Shown one piece after another: positions 35,762-43,949 of a DNA stretch of 64,000 nt; the first letter of the stretch is position 1, and each line of letters opens with the position of its first letter. The notes below the pieces were generated by a model that saw only the letters and a program-made list of their open reading frames with translations, was not told the origin of the DNA and searched no databases. The stretch lies in the NCBI RefSeq assembly GCF_012275515.1, contig NZ_JAAZQL010000012.1, positions 60,546 to 124,545 on the forward strand. The letters run 5' to 3'. A program made the translations under genes and the position numbers. This stretch comes from Novosphingobium sp. SG707 (GTDB lineage Bacteria > Pseudomonadota > Alphaproteobacteria > Sphingomonadales > Sphingomonadaceae).

Positions 35762-36384
35762 ACCGGCAGGCCCGGCTCCTTGGGCCGCATCGCTTCGCGC
35801 AGCATGGCCAGATAGCGCTTTTGCGGAATCTCCACCGCGCCCAATGAGGCCAGATGGCTGGTGATGAACTGGCAGTCGAGCAGTTCGGCGCCCCCGATGC
35901 GCATCGCCGCCACCAGCCATGCCAGCGCCACCTTGGAGGCGTCGGGCACCCGGCTGAACATGCTTTCTCCGCAAAAGACCCGTTCGAAGCCAACGCCATA
36001 GAGCCCGCCCACCAAGGCGCCGTCGATCCAGCATTCGATCGAATGGGCATGGCCCAGCCGGTGCAATTCGCGATAGGAGGCTGCGATTCGCTCGCTGATC
36101 CAAGTCTCGCCGCCATCTTCAGCCTCGGCCCGGCGCGGCGCGGCGCAGGCGTCGAGCACCAGATCGAAGGCCGTGTTGCAGGTGACGGTAAACTTGCCGC
36201 GCCGCAAACTGCGCGCCAGCGAATGCGAAACGCGAAAGCCGTCGAGCGGCAAAATGCCGCGCCGCTTGGGCTCGACCCAGAAGATTTCGGGGTCATCGCG
36301 CGAATCCGCCATCGGAAACACCCCGCCGCGATAGGCCAGCAGCAAGAGGGCAGGATCAATCAGGTCTGGGTTTTCCATTTTCAC
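35584..36384 (-). CDS. aat: Leucyl/phenylalanyl-tRNA--protein transferase
   Basis: 266 residues. Family features: LLLAYRGGVFPMADSR, IFWVEPKRRGILPLDGFRVS, ECWIDGALVGGLYGVGFERVFCGESMFS, and DCQFITSHLASLGAVEIPQKRYL. It adds Leu or Phe to N-terminal Lys/Arg, marking proteins for ClpAP. The conserved domain ends near LREAM, and about 45 further Gly/Ala-rich residues are encoded antisense to the DUF2155 gene. The usual length is about 230-250, so the tail is an extension created by reading through a convergent overlap. Confidence 0.92.
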   Translation of the reverse strand: MKMENPDLIDPALLLLAYRGGVFPMADSRDDPEIFWVEPKRRGILPLDGFRVSHSLARSLRRGKFTVTCNTAFDLVLDACAAPRRAEAEDGGETWISERIAASYRELHRLGHAHSIECWIDGALVGGLYGVGFERVFCGESMFSRVPDASKVALAWLVAAMRIGGAELLDCQFITSHLASLGAVEIPQKRYLAMLREAMRPKEPGLPVQSGFSGLGAGAAGAGAASALGVVLALPDAFGALLETAKSAGFSSSPGKFIAQSLTQTS

Positions 36385-36532
36385 CGTGCCTGTCTAGCAT
36401 CCTGTTCATCCGGGCGTGAAGAGGGAGAAAGGCCGCAAACCCCGCCTTTGAGTCCCCGCGAAAAAATACGCGCCCATCGCATATTGCCCACTTGCCAAAG
36501 CCGCGAGCCTACCCTAGAGGCGCGTCTCCCGC

Positions 36533-36608
36533 AGGAGTGTAGCTCAGTTGGTAGAGCATCGGTCTCCAAAACCGAGGGCCGTGGGTTCGAGTCCCTCCGC
36601 TCCTGCCA
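36533..36608 (+). tRNA. tRNA-Trp (anticodon CCA)
   Basis: A full cloverleaf folds: acceptor AGGAGTG with CGCTCCT (one G-U pair), D arm GCTC/GAGC, anticodon stem TCGGT/ACCGA with loop CTCCAAA giving anticodon CCA, and TTCGAGT T-loop. The T stem GTGGG/CCCTC has one T-T mismatch. CCA is encoded (36606-36608). In many proteobacteria tRNA-Trp stands directly before secE-nusG; here a membrane protein gene lies between. Confidence 0.95.
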
Positions 36609-36756
36609 GGGTTTTCCCAGACATCCCGATTATCAAGCCCTTCGGGGCGCCGATCGGTGCATTCCGTTCCGGCTGGGTCCGAATGCCGACTTGCCAATCG
36701 CGCCGCTGCGGCTAGGGATGCGGTTTCGGGCAATGCTGTGGGGCATCTTCTAAACC

Positions 36757-38235
36757 ATGCGTGTGATTGATCCATCGCCGGCCGCGCGCGCGGGCGAGAG
36801 GCGGCTTTATTGGTTCGCGGTGCTGTTGGCGCTGGCTTCTTGCCTGCCCGCCGTGGTCGCGCGCTATCCCCAGATGAGCGATTATCCCGCGCATCTGGCG
36901 CGTTATGCGGTGATGCTGGATGGCGGGCGCAGCGCGGATCTGGCGCGCTATTATGCGTTTCATTGGGCCTGGACGGGCAATCTTGGGGTGGACATCCTGA
37001 TTCGTCCCTTTGCCGCGCTCTTCGGGCTGGAGACGGGCGGGCGGATCATTACCGGGATCATCCCGCCGCTGACCGCCTTGGGCCTGATCGCTGTGGACCG
37101 GCAATTGCACGGGCGCGTCACCATTGCCTCGCTGCTGGCCATGCCTTTTGCGTGGTCGCCGATGATGCTGATCGGCCTGCTCAATTATGCGCTGGGTCAG
37201 GCGCTGGCGCTCTGGGCCTTTGCGCTCTGGGTCTGGCTGGACCGTAAAGGGCCGGTGTGGTGGCTGCGCGGGGCGATTTTCGTACCGATCGGGTTGGTGG
37301 TGTGGCTGTCGCATCTGTCGGCATGGGGCGTGCTGGGCGTGCTGCTGCTGGGCTATGAGCTGGGCATGGGGCGCGGATGGCGGGCGTTCATCGCGCCTTG
37401 GCCGCTGCTGGCGCCGCTGGTGGTGATGGTGCTGGTGCCGGGCACGGCGGGCACGTTCTCCTATGGGCCCTATTGGTGGGTCTATAAGCAGGCGATCTGG
37501 CTGAAAGCCATGCGCGATACGGTCTATGCGCTGGATTACCTGTCGCTGGTGGTGGTGGCGTTGGCCTTTCTGGCGGCGGCGGCGATGCGGCGGCTCGATG
37601 GACGGCTGGGCTGGGCGGCGGTGATGCTGCTGGCCATGACGATTGCGGTGCCGCGTCACATTTCGGGCGGGGATTATGCCGATTACCGGCTGGTGACGAC
37701 GGGGTTGATGGTCTGCTGCCTGTCGATTCGCTGGCCGCGCGCGCCGGGCTGGGCGATCACGCCGGTGGTGATGCTCTATGTGGCGCGCCTGCTGATTACG
37801 ACGCAGGATTGGCACGATGATTCGGCGCGGATGGAAAAGATCATGGTCGCTCTCGACCATGTGCCGCAGGGCGCTCGCGTGGCCAGCGCCGTGCTGGTAA
37901 CGCGCGAGCAATGGCCGCTCAACCATTTCGAACATATCGGCGCCTATGCGGTGGTGCGCCGCCATGCTCTGGTGAATGCCAATTTCGCGGTGCCCCATGT
38001 CCATATGCTGCAATTGAAGCAGGGCGGGCGCGATTTCGATGATCCCTCGCAGCGCTTGCTGCTGCACGCCTCGCAACAGGTCGATCTGGCCAATTTCGCC
38101 CCGGCGCGTCAGGCCGATTGGCTGTGGTATGTGGGCGAGCGCGCACCCGATACTCTGCCGCTGGGCGCGGTGGTGGTCTGGCGGGGGCAGGGCAGTTTGC
38201 TGGCGCGGCTCAAACCGGCCTCCCTTGCAAAATAA
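36757..38235 (+). CDS. Large polytopic membrane protein, unknown function
   Basis: 492 residues with about ten hydrophobic helices (YWFAVLLALASCLPAVV, VTIASLLAMPFAWSPMMLIG, ALGQALALWAFALWVWL, LLAPLVVMVLVPGTA and more) and a soluble C-terminal part from about residue 370. An early PQMSDYPAHLARYAVM segment with an Asp in the first periplasmic loop, and the overall layout, recall GT-C type membrane glycosyltransferases, but I cannot confirm it. It sits between tRNA-Trp and secE, so it interrupts a widely conserved order. Confidence 0.6.
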   Translation: MRVIDPSPAARAGERRLYWFAVLLALASCLPAVVARYPQMSDYPAHLARYAVMLDGGRSADLARYYAFHWAWTGNLGVDILIRPFAALFGLETGGRIITGIIPPLTALGLIAVDRQLHGRVTIASLLAMPFAWSPMMLIGLLNYALGQALALWAFALWVWLDRKGPVWWLRGAIFVPIGLVVWLSHLSAWGVLGVLLLGYELGMGRGWRAFIAPWPLLAPLVVMVLVPGTAGTFSYGPYWWVYKQAIWLKAMRDTVYALDYLSLVVVALAFLAAAAMRRLDGRLGWAAVMLLAMTIAVPRHISGGDYADYRLVTTGLMVCCLSIRWPRAPGWAITPVVMLYVARLLITTQDWHDDSARMEKIMVALDHVPQGARVASAVLVTREQWPLNHFEHIGAYAVVRRHALVNANFAVPHVHMLQLKQGGRDFDDPSQRLLLHASQQVDLANFAPARQADWLWYVGERAPDTLPLGAVVVWRGQGSLLARLKPASLAK

Positions 38236-38380
38236 GGCCCTCTTGCAAAATCGGGGAACTCGGACTAGATCACCGACATCTCCCGACATCGGAGCCTTGC
38301 AAAGCCCCTCCCGGACCTGATCCGGGGCGGCGCGGCGGCAATGGCCAAAACGGTATCGGGCTTATTCGAGGATTGCGTCG

Positions 38381-38587
38381 ATGGAAGATAAGAAGCCCAA
38401 GGTCTCTCCCGGAGAGTTCTTCAACCAGGTCAAGGTTGAGGCGCGCAAGGTGGTGTGGCCGAGCCGTCAGGAAACCGTTCAGACCGGCATCTTCGTCGGC
38501 ATTCTGATGCTGATCCTCGCGATCTTCTTCCTCGGCGTCGATTCGCTCTTCGGCTACATCGTGCGCACGCTGCTGTCGCTCGCCTGA
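38381..38587 (+). CDS. secE: Preprotein translocase subunit SecE
   Basis: 68 residues: a cytoplasmic amphipathic helix (GEFFNQVKVEARKVVWPSRQET, given in part; VxWPSRxET is the family motif) and one C-terminal membrane helix (GIFVGILMLILAIFFLGVDS). SecE is the essential clamp on SecY. nusG follows 23 bases later, as is usual. Confidence 0.95.
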   Translation: MEDKKPKVSPGEFFNQVKVEARKVVWPSRQETVQTGIFVGILMLILAIFFLGVDSLFGYIVRTLLSLA

Positions 38588-38610
38588 GAAAAGCATAGGA
38601 ACTGTAAGAT

Positions 38611-39147
38611 ATGGCCCGCTGGTATATCATCCACGCCTATTCCGGCTTTGAAAACAAGGTCAAAGAAGCCATTCAGGCCGAAGCCGAGCGCCTTGGCCTC
38701 TCGCAGTTGGTCGAGCAGATCGAAGTGCCCTCCGAACAGGTCACCGAGGTCAAGCGCGGCAAGAAGGTTCAGGTCGAACGCAAGACCATGCCCGGCTATG
38801 TGCTGGCCAAGCTGACCATGAATGACGATGTGTATCACCTCGTCAAGAACACCGCCAAGGTCACCGGCTTTCTGGGCCATAACGGCAAGCCGCAGGCGAT
38901 TTCCGAGCGCGACGCGGCCCGCTATTTCGGCCACCGCGAAATCGTCGCAACCACGGTCAAGAAGCACGTTGCCGTCGATTTCGAAATCGGCGATTCGGTC
39001 AAGGTGCTCGACGGCCCCTTCAACAGCTTCACCGGCATCGTCGAAGAGCTGGATTTCGACAAGAACCGCGTCAAGGTATCGGTGTCGATCTTTGGCCGCG
39101 CGACCCCGGTCGAACTGGACTTCGAGCATGTCGAGCTGGTGAAGTAA
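38611..39147 (+). CDS. nusG: Transcription termination/antitermination factor NusG
   Basis: 178 residues. NGN domain at the N-terminus (ARWYIIHAYSGFENKVKEAI; KKVQVERKTMPGYVLAKL) and a C-terminal KOW domain (FEIGDSVKVLDGPFNSFTGI) ending VELDFEHVELVK. It binds RNA polymerase and links it to Rho or the ribosome. Paired with secE. The rplK-rplA genes that often follow are not present; instead there is a terminator, a palindromic repeat and a convergent nadA. Confidence 0.95.
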   Translation: MARWYIIHAYSGFENKVKEAIQAEAERLGLSQLVEQIEVPSEQVTEVKRGKKVQVERKTMPGYVLAKLTMNDDVYHLVKNTAKVTGFLGHNGKPQAISERDAARYFGHREIVATTVKKHVAVDFEIGDSVKVLDGPFNSFTGIVEELDFDKNRVKVSVSIFGRATPVELDFEHVELVK

Positions 39148-39171
39148 GACTTCATCCGGTTTTCGGGATTG

Positions 39172-39203
39172 AAAAGGGCGGGGGTTTTCCTCCGCCTTTT
39201 TTG
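39172..39203 (+). terminator. Intrinsic terminator of secE-nusG
   Basis: GCGGGGG / CTCCGC-type stem with a TTTTC loop (about 39178-39196), flanked by an A-run and followed by six Ts. One bulge or mismatch in the stem. Confidence 0.7.
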
Positions 39204-39230
39204 TTTTGGGTTTGAAGAAGAGAGGCAAAT

Positions 39231-39455
39231 GCGAGGGTCTGGACCCTCGCGCTCCCATTACTGTCTGCGTTTGCGCATCGGGTTTGGCGGATGGGTGTCG
39301 GACGCGGCGTCAGAAATGATAAAGCCTGCGGCGCTTTTGGCGTAACCTCGCCGCGCCGCAGGCTTTCAATCCATCACATAAGCCCGGCTTAGCCGACCTG
39401 GCGCCACCCCAGTAACGGGATTGCAAAGGGACTGAGTCCCTTTGCCCGCCGGAGG
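39231..39455 (+). repeat. Mosaic palindromic repeat, copy 3 (arms Q-R-P')
   Basis: Between the convergent ends of nusG and nadA. Left arm: GCGAGGGTC (39231-39239) with 39242-39250. Centre: a perfect 14-bp stem AAAGCCTGCGGCGC (39321-39334) with 39353-39366. Right arm: hairpin GCAAAGGGACT (39423-39433) with 39435-39445, inside the P arm whose outer part ends at 39455. Its left half is an inverted near-copy of the right half of copy 2. With copies 1 and 2 it defines a family with exchangeable arms. Confidence 0.88.
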
Positions 39456-39470
39456 CAAATGCGGCAAACC

Positions 39471-40457
39471 TTACCTTGCCCCCAAATCCCCCATACCCAC
39501 AGTCCCCGAAGCCATCCCCAGCATCCGGTCGAGGCTTTCCTTGGCCTTCAGCCGCAGCCCTTCCTCGATCTCGATCTGCGGCGTCAGGTCGCGCAGAGAA
39601 ATATACAACTTCTCCAGCGTATTCAGGGCCATGTAGGGGCAGATGTTGCAGTTGCAGTTGCCGTCGGCCCCCGGTGCGCCGATGAATGTCTTGTTCGGGA
39701 TGGCCAGTTGCATCTGGTGGATGATGTGGGGTTCGGTGGCGACGATCAGCGTGTCGGCATCGATGGTCTTGGCATAGTTCAGGATGCCGCTGGTCGAGCC
39801 CACATAGTCGGCATGGTCGACGATGGTGGGCGGGCATTCCGGGTGGGCGGCGATGGGCGCGCCGGGGTGCTGGGCTTTCAGCTTCAGCAATTCGGTTTCG
39901 GAAAAGGCTTCATGCACGATGCACACGCCGGGCCACAGCAGCATCTCGCGGTCGAACTTGCGCGAGAGATAGCCGCCAAGGTGGCGATCGGGGCCGAAGA
40001 TGATCTTCTGGTCGCGCGGGATCTGCGAGAGGATCTTTTCCGCCGAGGACGAGGTGACGATGATGTCGGAGAGCGCCTTCACCTCGGTCGAGCAGTTGAT
40101 ATAGGTGATGGCGATATGGTCGGGATGCGCCTCGCGGAAAGCCTTGAACTTTTCGGGCGGGCAGGCATCCTCCAGGCTGCACCCGGCGTTGAGGTCGGGC
40201 AGGACCACGGTCTTTTCCGGCGAGAGGATCTTGGCCACTTCGGCCATGAATTTCACGCCGCAAAAGGCGATGACATCGGCGTCCGTTTCGGCGGCCTTGC
40301 GCGACAGCTCCAGCGAATCGCCCACGAAATCAGCCAGATCCTGCAGTTCCGGCTTTTGATAATAATGCGCGAGGATAACCGCGTTCTTTTCCTTGCGGAG
40401 GCGGTCGATTTCGGCGCGCAGGTCAAGACCGGCGAGGCTGGCGCTCTGGGCAGTCAT
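39471..40457 (-). CDS. nadA: Quinolinate synthase NadA
   Basis: 328 residues from ATG at 40457 (MTAQSASLAG), which has AAGGGGA about 7 bases upstream. Family features: NAVILAHYYQKPELQDLADF, the three 4Fe-4S cysteines in NAGCSLEDACP, ECPPTIV and GNCNCNICPYMALN, and HPDHIAITYINCSTEVKA. It condenses iminoaspartate with dihydroxyacetone phosphate to quinolinate for NAD. nadB and nadC are not adjacent. Confidence 0.94.
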   Translation of the reverse strand: MTAQSASLAGLDLRAEIDRLRKEKNAVILAHYYQKPELQDLADFVGDSLELSRKAAETDADVIAFCGVKFMAEVAKILSPEKTVVLPDLNAGCSLEDACPPEKFKAFREAHPDHIAITYINCSTEVKALSDIIVTSSSAEKILSQIPRDQKIIFGPDRHLGGYLSRKFDREMLLWPGVCIVHEAFSETELLKLKAQHPGAPIAAHPECPPTIVDHADYVGSTSGILNYAKTIDADTLIVATEPHIIHQMQLAIPNKTFIGAPGADGNCNCNICPYMALNTLEKLYISLRDLTPQIEIEEGLRLKAKESLDRMLGMASGTVGMGDLGAR

Positions 40458-40535
40458 AATCACATCCCCTTGGGGTTCATTGGCTTTGCCGCCCAGATAG
40501 GGAGCATTGCGCAAGACCCCAAGGGAAATCTGCAA

Positions 40536-41267
40536 TTATTGGCCCAGATCGGCGGCCAGCGCGATGATCGGCGCGCTTTGGGCCAGCAGCGCGGTCAGGA
40601 TGTGGAGCGCCATATTGCTGCCCGCGCCCAGCACGGTGGCCGGGTGGACCTGTCCCATCTGGCGCTGGTCATGGCGGGCCAGCAGGGCAAAGGGCACCAT
40701 TTCGACCGCCATGGCCAGCCATTCGCCGTTCAGCCCCAGCAGGGGCATCGGTAAAAGCCGCCCCAGTGCCGGGTCGAGCAGCAGGACATTGGCCGCCAGA
40801 ATCAGCCGTGCATGCCACGCTGTTTCGCGCCGCCGCAGCACCGCCAGCAGGATCAGCGCGGGAAATCCCAGCAGGAAGCAGGCATTGAGCGCCAGAAAAT
40901 AGGCGGGCGTAAAGAAAGGCGGTATCAGTTGCCCGCCCAGCGCCGAACGCAGCGTCATGCCGCCCACCAGCGGAACGGCCGCGATATAGGCCACCGCCAG
41001 CCACCCCATCCGCCGATGCAGCGCCAGCGCGGGCGAGGAAAGGCGCGCGGCCAGTTGCGTCTGGACCACGGCCAGCGTCAGCCAGCTGAGCATCACCGCG
41101 CCATGGACATGGAACCAGAGCGGGACATGGCGATAGTCCACCCGCCCCAGCGCGGCGAACTGGCCAAAGCCAAGCACGATGACCAGCGCAAGGCCGATGG
41201 TCATGCGGGCAAAGAATTGACGGTCACGATGAAGCAGGACGGCGGGCGAGGTCGATGAATGGGCCAT
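40536..41267 (-). CDS. Polytopic membrane protein (DUF2306-like)
   Basis: 243 residues with about seven hydrophobic helices and several histidines at helix ends (YRHVPLWFHVHGAVML, LALHRRMGWLAVAYIAA, ETAWHARLILAANVLLLDP). Histidines in this arrangement recall heme-b-type membrane proteins and DUF2306, but the match is weak. The stop lies just upstream of nadA on the same strand. Function unknown. Confidence 0.6.
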   Translation of the reverse strand: MAHSSTSPAVLLHRDRQFFARMTIGLALVIVLGFGQFAALGRVDYRHVPLWFHVHGAVMLSWLTLAVVQTQLAARLSSPALALHRRMGWLAVAYIAAVPLVGGMTLRSALGGQLIPPFFTPAYFLALNACFLLGFPALILLAVLRRRETAWHARLILAANVLLLDPALGRLLPMPLLGLNGEWLAMAVEMVPFALLARHDQRQMGQVHPATVLGAGSNMALHILTALLAQSAPIIALAADLGQ

Positions 41268-41335
41268 GGATTCTCCCCCTCTCTGTGTATTGCCTAAGTA
41301 TTACACCAGCCGAAGGGGGCATGCAAGATCGCGGG

Positions 41336-42211
41336 CTAGGCAGCCAGAAACCAGAGATCCTCGCCCGCCTGCGCCACCTGATCGCGTCTTTGCAGATCGA
41401 TCAGATGGGCCAGCACCGAACGCCCCGCCGCGCGATGCAGGCGCACGTCCAGCCCGGGATACATCTGCGCCACCATGATCTCGATCGTCACCGGCCCGGT
41501 TTCCAGCGCGCGCAGGATTTGCCGCTCGCGCATGCGGCGGTGGCCGATCATGCCGCGCACCATCTGCTGCGGCTTGTCGATCTGCGGCCCATGGGCGGGG
41601 TAATAGACCCGGTCGGCGCGCTCATAGAGCTTGTCGAGGCTGATCATATAGTCGCTCATATCACCATCGGGAGGCGAGACGACCGTGGTGGACCAGCCCA
41701 TCACATGATCGCCGGTAAACAGCGCCCCGCTCTCGATCAGTGCAAAGCACAGATGGTTGCTGGTATGGCCGGGCGTGGCCACCGCCATCAGCGTGGCCGA
41801 GGGAAGGCGCACCAGATCGCCATCGGCCAACACCGTGTCGGGCGCATAGGATGTGTCAAAGGCGGCATCGGCGCGCGGCCCGTCATCCTCCAGCGTCAGG
41901 GGCGCGCAACCGATGATCGGCGCGCCCGTGGCCGCCGCCAGCGGCGCGGCGCCCGGCGAATGGTCGCGGTGCGTATGGGTGCATAGGATCGCCAGTACCG
42001 GCGCGTCGCCAATCGCGCCCAGCAGCGCGTCAATATGCTCGGCATCATCCGGCCCCGGATCGATCACCGCCAGCCCGCGCGCATCGCCCACCAGATAGGT
42101 CTGGGTGCCGGTAAAGGTGAACGGGCTGGGATTATTGGCCAGCATGCGCCGGACGAGCGGTTCGAGCTGCTCGGTTTCGCCGGTGGGCCAGGGGCGCGGG
42201 GGCATATTCAT
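41336..42211 (-). CDS. Metallo-beta-lactamase-fold hydrolase (LACTB2-like)
   Basis: 291 residues. Zinc ligands of the fold are complete: CTHTHRDHSPG (HxHxDH), TPGHTSNHLCF, FTGDHVMGWSTTVVSPPDG, and YYPAHGPQI for the last His. The C-terminus after residue 220 (MRERQILRALETGPVTI, MYPGLDVRLHRAAGRSVLAHL) is a small winged-helix domain found in LACTB2-type hydrolases/nucleases. Substrate not predictable. Stands alone. Confidence 0.85.
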   Translation of the reverse strand: MNMPPRPWPTGETEQLEPLVRRMLANNPSPFTFTGTQTYLVGDARGLAVIDPGPDDAEHIDALLGAIGDAPVLAILCTHTHRDHSPGAAPLAAATGAPIIGCAPLTLEDDGPRADAAFDTSYAPDTVLADGDLVRLPSATLMAVATPGHTSNHLCFALIESGALFTGDHVMGWSTTVVSPPDGDMSDYMISLDKLYERADRVYYPAHGPQIDKPQQMVRGMIGHRRMRERQILRALETGPVTIEIMVAQMYPGLDVRLHRAAGRSVLAHLIDLQRRDQVAQAGEDLWFLAA

Positions 42212-42260
42212 GGGGCAAGCCTATGCCCCTTTGCCCGCGCCCTGTCGAGAGGCCGGCCGC

Positions 42261-42722
42261 TCAGGCCACGGCGCTGCCCAGCCGGGCGCGCAACTGGTCG
42301 ATGGCGCGCGGCGTGCCGGGGGCCACCTCGCGCCAGCCCCGGTCGATGCGCAGCAGGCGGGCGTAAAACTCCTCGGTCGCGGCGATCAGCTTGCGGATCT
42401 GCGGGCTGAGCAGGAGCAGCCTTTCAGGATCGGCGGCGGGGAAATCGGGAGCCAGACGGCCATAGCGGCGCAATTGGAATTCGGACAATTCGCCCATGAA
42501 ATAAGCGCGATGATTCAGCAACCAGGCCACGGCATGCATCATGCGCGTCGTCGTGCGCAAAGCTTCGCAGGACAGGGCAATGCGGGGGGCGTCTTCCTGC
42601 GTCCCGGTTTCCTCGATACGGCCCGACAGGTCGAAAGCGGCGCGCACCTCGTCCGAGAGGACCAGGGCCTCGCAATACAGACCCTCGACGATTCGGGGAT
42701 TGATGTTGCTTGTGTGCTTCAT
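42261..42722 (-). CDS. rcdA: RcdA/DUF1465 protease adaptor
   Basis: 153 residues, helical, of the DUF1465 family that contains RcdA, the adaptor which helps ClpXP degrade CtrA in Caulobacter. Visible family traits: IVEGLYCEALVLSDEVRAAF, CEALRTTTRMMHAVAWLLNHRAYFMGELS (given in part), and LLLLSPQIRKLIAATEEFYARL, three helices of a bundle. A CtrA-like half-consensus site lies 12 bases upstream. The role in CtrA turnover is inferred from the family. Confidence 0.8.
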   Translation of the reverse strand: MKHTSNINPRIVEGLYCEALVLSDEVRAAFDLSGRIEETGTQEDAPRIALSCEALRTTTRMMHAVAWLLNHRAYFMGELSEFQLRRYGRLAPDFPAADPERLLLLSPQIRKLIAATEEFYARLLRIDRGWREVAPGTPRAIDQLRARLGSAVA

Positions 42723-42733
42723 GGTGAAATTGG

Positions 42734-42748
42734 TTAATCAAATATTAG
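42734..42748 (-). promoter_or_regulatory. Possible CtrA-type site upstream of rcdA
   Basis: TTAA-N7-TTAG at 42734-42748, one base off the Caulobacter consensus TTAA-N7-TTAA. It is only 12 bases from the rcdA ATG, so if real it might repress or control a promoter very close to the gene. A 15-base match with one mismatch can occur by chance. Confidence 0.35.
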
Positions 42749-42912
42749 CACTTGCTGCAATGCCATTAGGGACTGACACTTATCCCGATTTGGGACATTC
42801 CCGGTTTTGGGCATTAAGGCGGACCCGTTAGGGCACGCACAAGGGCGGCGCGCCCTTTCAGGCGCGCATCGTTCGGCCAAAATTACCCGAAATCGCCTTG
42901 CGCGAGCCCGGT

Positions 42913-43113
42913 TCAGGCGATGATGTCGGGAATCAGGTAGTCCTCGATCAGCGAGATCTGGTCCTTGAGCTTGAGCTTGCGCTTTTTGAGGCGGGCCAGT
43001 TGCAGTTGATCGCCCGCGCCCGAAAGAGTCAGCGCATCGATCGCGGCATCCAGATCGCGATGCTCGACACGGAGCGCTTCCAGCTTTTTGCGCATTTCCT
43101 CTTCGGTCACCAA
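42913..43113 (-). CDS. DUF465 (YdcH-like) small protein A
   Basis: 66 residues, almost entirely helical: EEEMRKKLEALRVEHRDLDAA, then RLKKRKLKLKDQISLIEDYL. This is the DUF465/YdcH hairpin, a small coiled-coil protein common in alphaproteobacteria with no known function. A second DUF465 gene lies 435 bases away in the opposite direction. Confidence 0.85.
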   Translation of the reverse strand: MVTEEEMRKKLEALRVEHRDLDAAIDALTLSGAGDQLQLARLKKRKLKLKDQISLIEDYLIPDIIA

Positions 43114-43548
43114 AATATGCTCCCGCCAAGGGTGTGTCGCAAGTTCTCCTCATGCTCTAATCGCGCCGCGACCAACGGGCAAGAGGGGGCGCAACAGGCA
43201 CGATGAAATGAGTGTCTGGCGCAAGTAAACGAGGCTGAGGGGCGCTTTGTCGCGGCCCTGCACGGCTTACCTAAATTTGTCATATTCGGGGCTTCGCAAG
43301 CGGGGCAAAGTGTGTTTCCTTGAGCATCTGATCGACGGGAATGACGCGATTCGGACATGGCCGCAGGAGGCATGTTCTGTCATGCCCCGATCGGACGGGC
43401 GTCTGCAGCCGTCCGTTAATAGGGGGGTAGCCTGTGGCCGCCCACCACACGGTTTTCCCGGTCGGACCTTCGCATGGGGCCGGTTGGGGGCCGCGCTGGC
43501 GAGGAGGTCACTTTCAATGGCTTTATGGCCTATGGAGGAGAGTCCAAA
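43114..43548. other. Gap between divergent DUF465 genes
   Basis: 435 bases without a credible gene. It must hold promoters for both DUF465 genes. I see a weak hairpin (7-bp stem CGGACGG, 43392-43398 with 43409-43415) and a T/A-richer stretch near 43265-43290, but no clear -35/-10 pair, riboswitch or RNA gene. Confidence 0.4.
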
Positions 43549-43704
43549 ATGGAAGCATCCCACATCAACGCCCTGCACAACAAGCACGCCGGTCTTGAAC
43601 GCCGGATTGCCGAAGAACTCAAGAGTCCCCATCCCGACCCAGCCATGCTTCAGGCGCTCAAGCGCCACAAGCTGCGGATCCGCGACCAGATCGCGCATCA
43701 TTGA
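43549..43704 (+). CDS. DUF465 (YdcH-like) small protein B
   Basis: 51 residues from ATG at 43549, chosen for its strong GGAGGAG ribosome site 8 bases upstream (43534-43540). Sequence: EASHINALHNKHAGLERRIA, then PAMLQALKRHKLRIRDQIAHH, again the DUF465 helical hairpin with the typical LKRxKLxIRDQI ending. Function unknown. It precedes ptsP but a strong terminator lies between. Confidence 0.82.
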   Translation: MEASHINALHNKHAGLERRIAEELKSPHPDPAMLQALKRHKLRIRDQIAHH

Positions 43705-43801
43705 TGCAGCATTGCGTGCAGCATGGAATGGCAAGGTCCCAAGCGGTAAAGCGGGGCCTGCTGGCTGAACGCTGACAACCCGACCGTTGCGAGATCACCC
43801 C

Positions 43802-43837
43802 GGCCCGATCCGGCGCATGACGCCGGATCGGGCCTTT
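43802..43837 (+). terminator. Terminator after DUF465 gene B
   Basis: Perfect 14-bp stem GGCCCGATCCGGCG (43802-43815) with 43821-43834, loop CATGA, followed by TTT. It separates the small gene from ptsP. Confidence 0.85.
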
Positions 43838-43949
43838 GCGTTGTATATTTCGGCCTTTTTGCATGGAACAGGGCCCAAAAAGGCAGGGTTAGCGCAAAAA
43901 TAGGGGTAGGCGCATTTGCAAAGGCGGATGTTTGGTCTAACCCCCTTTC

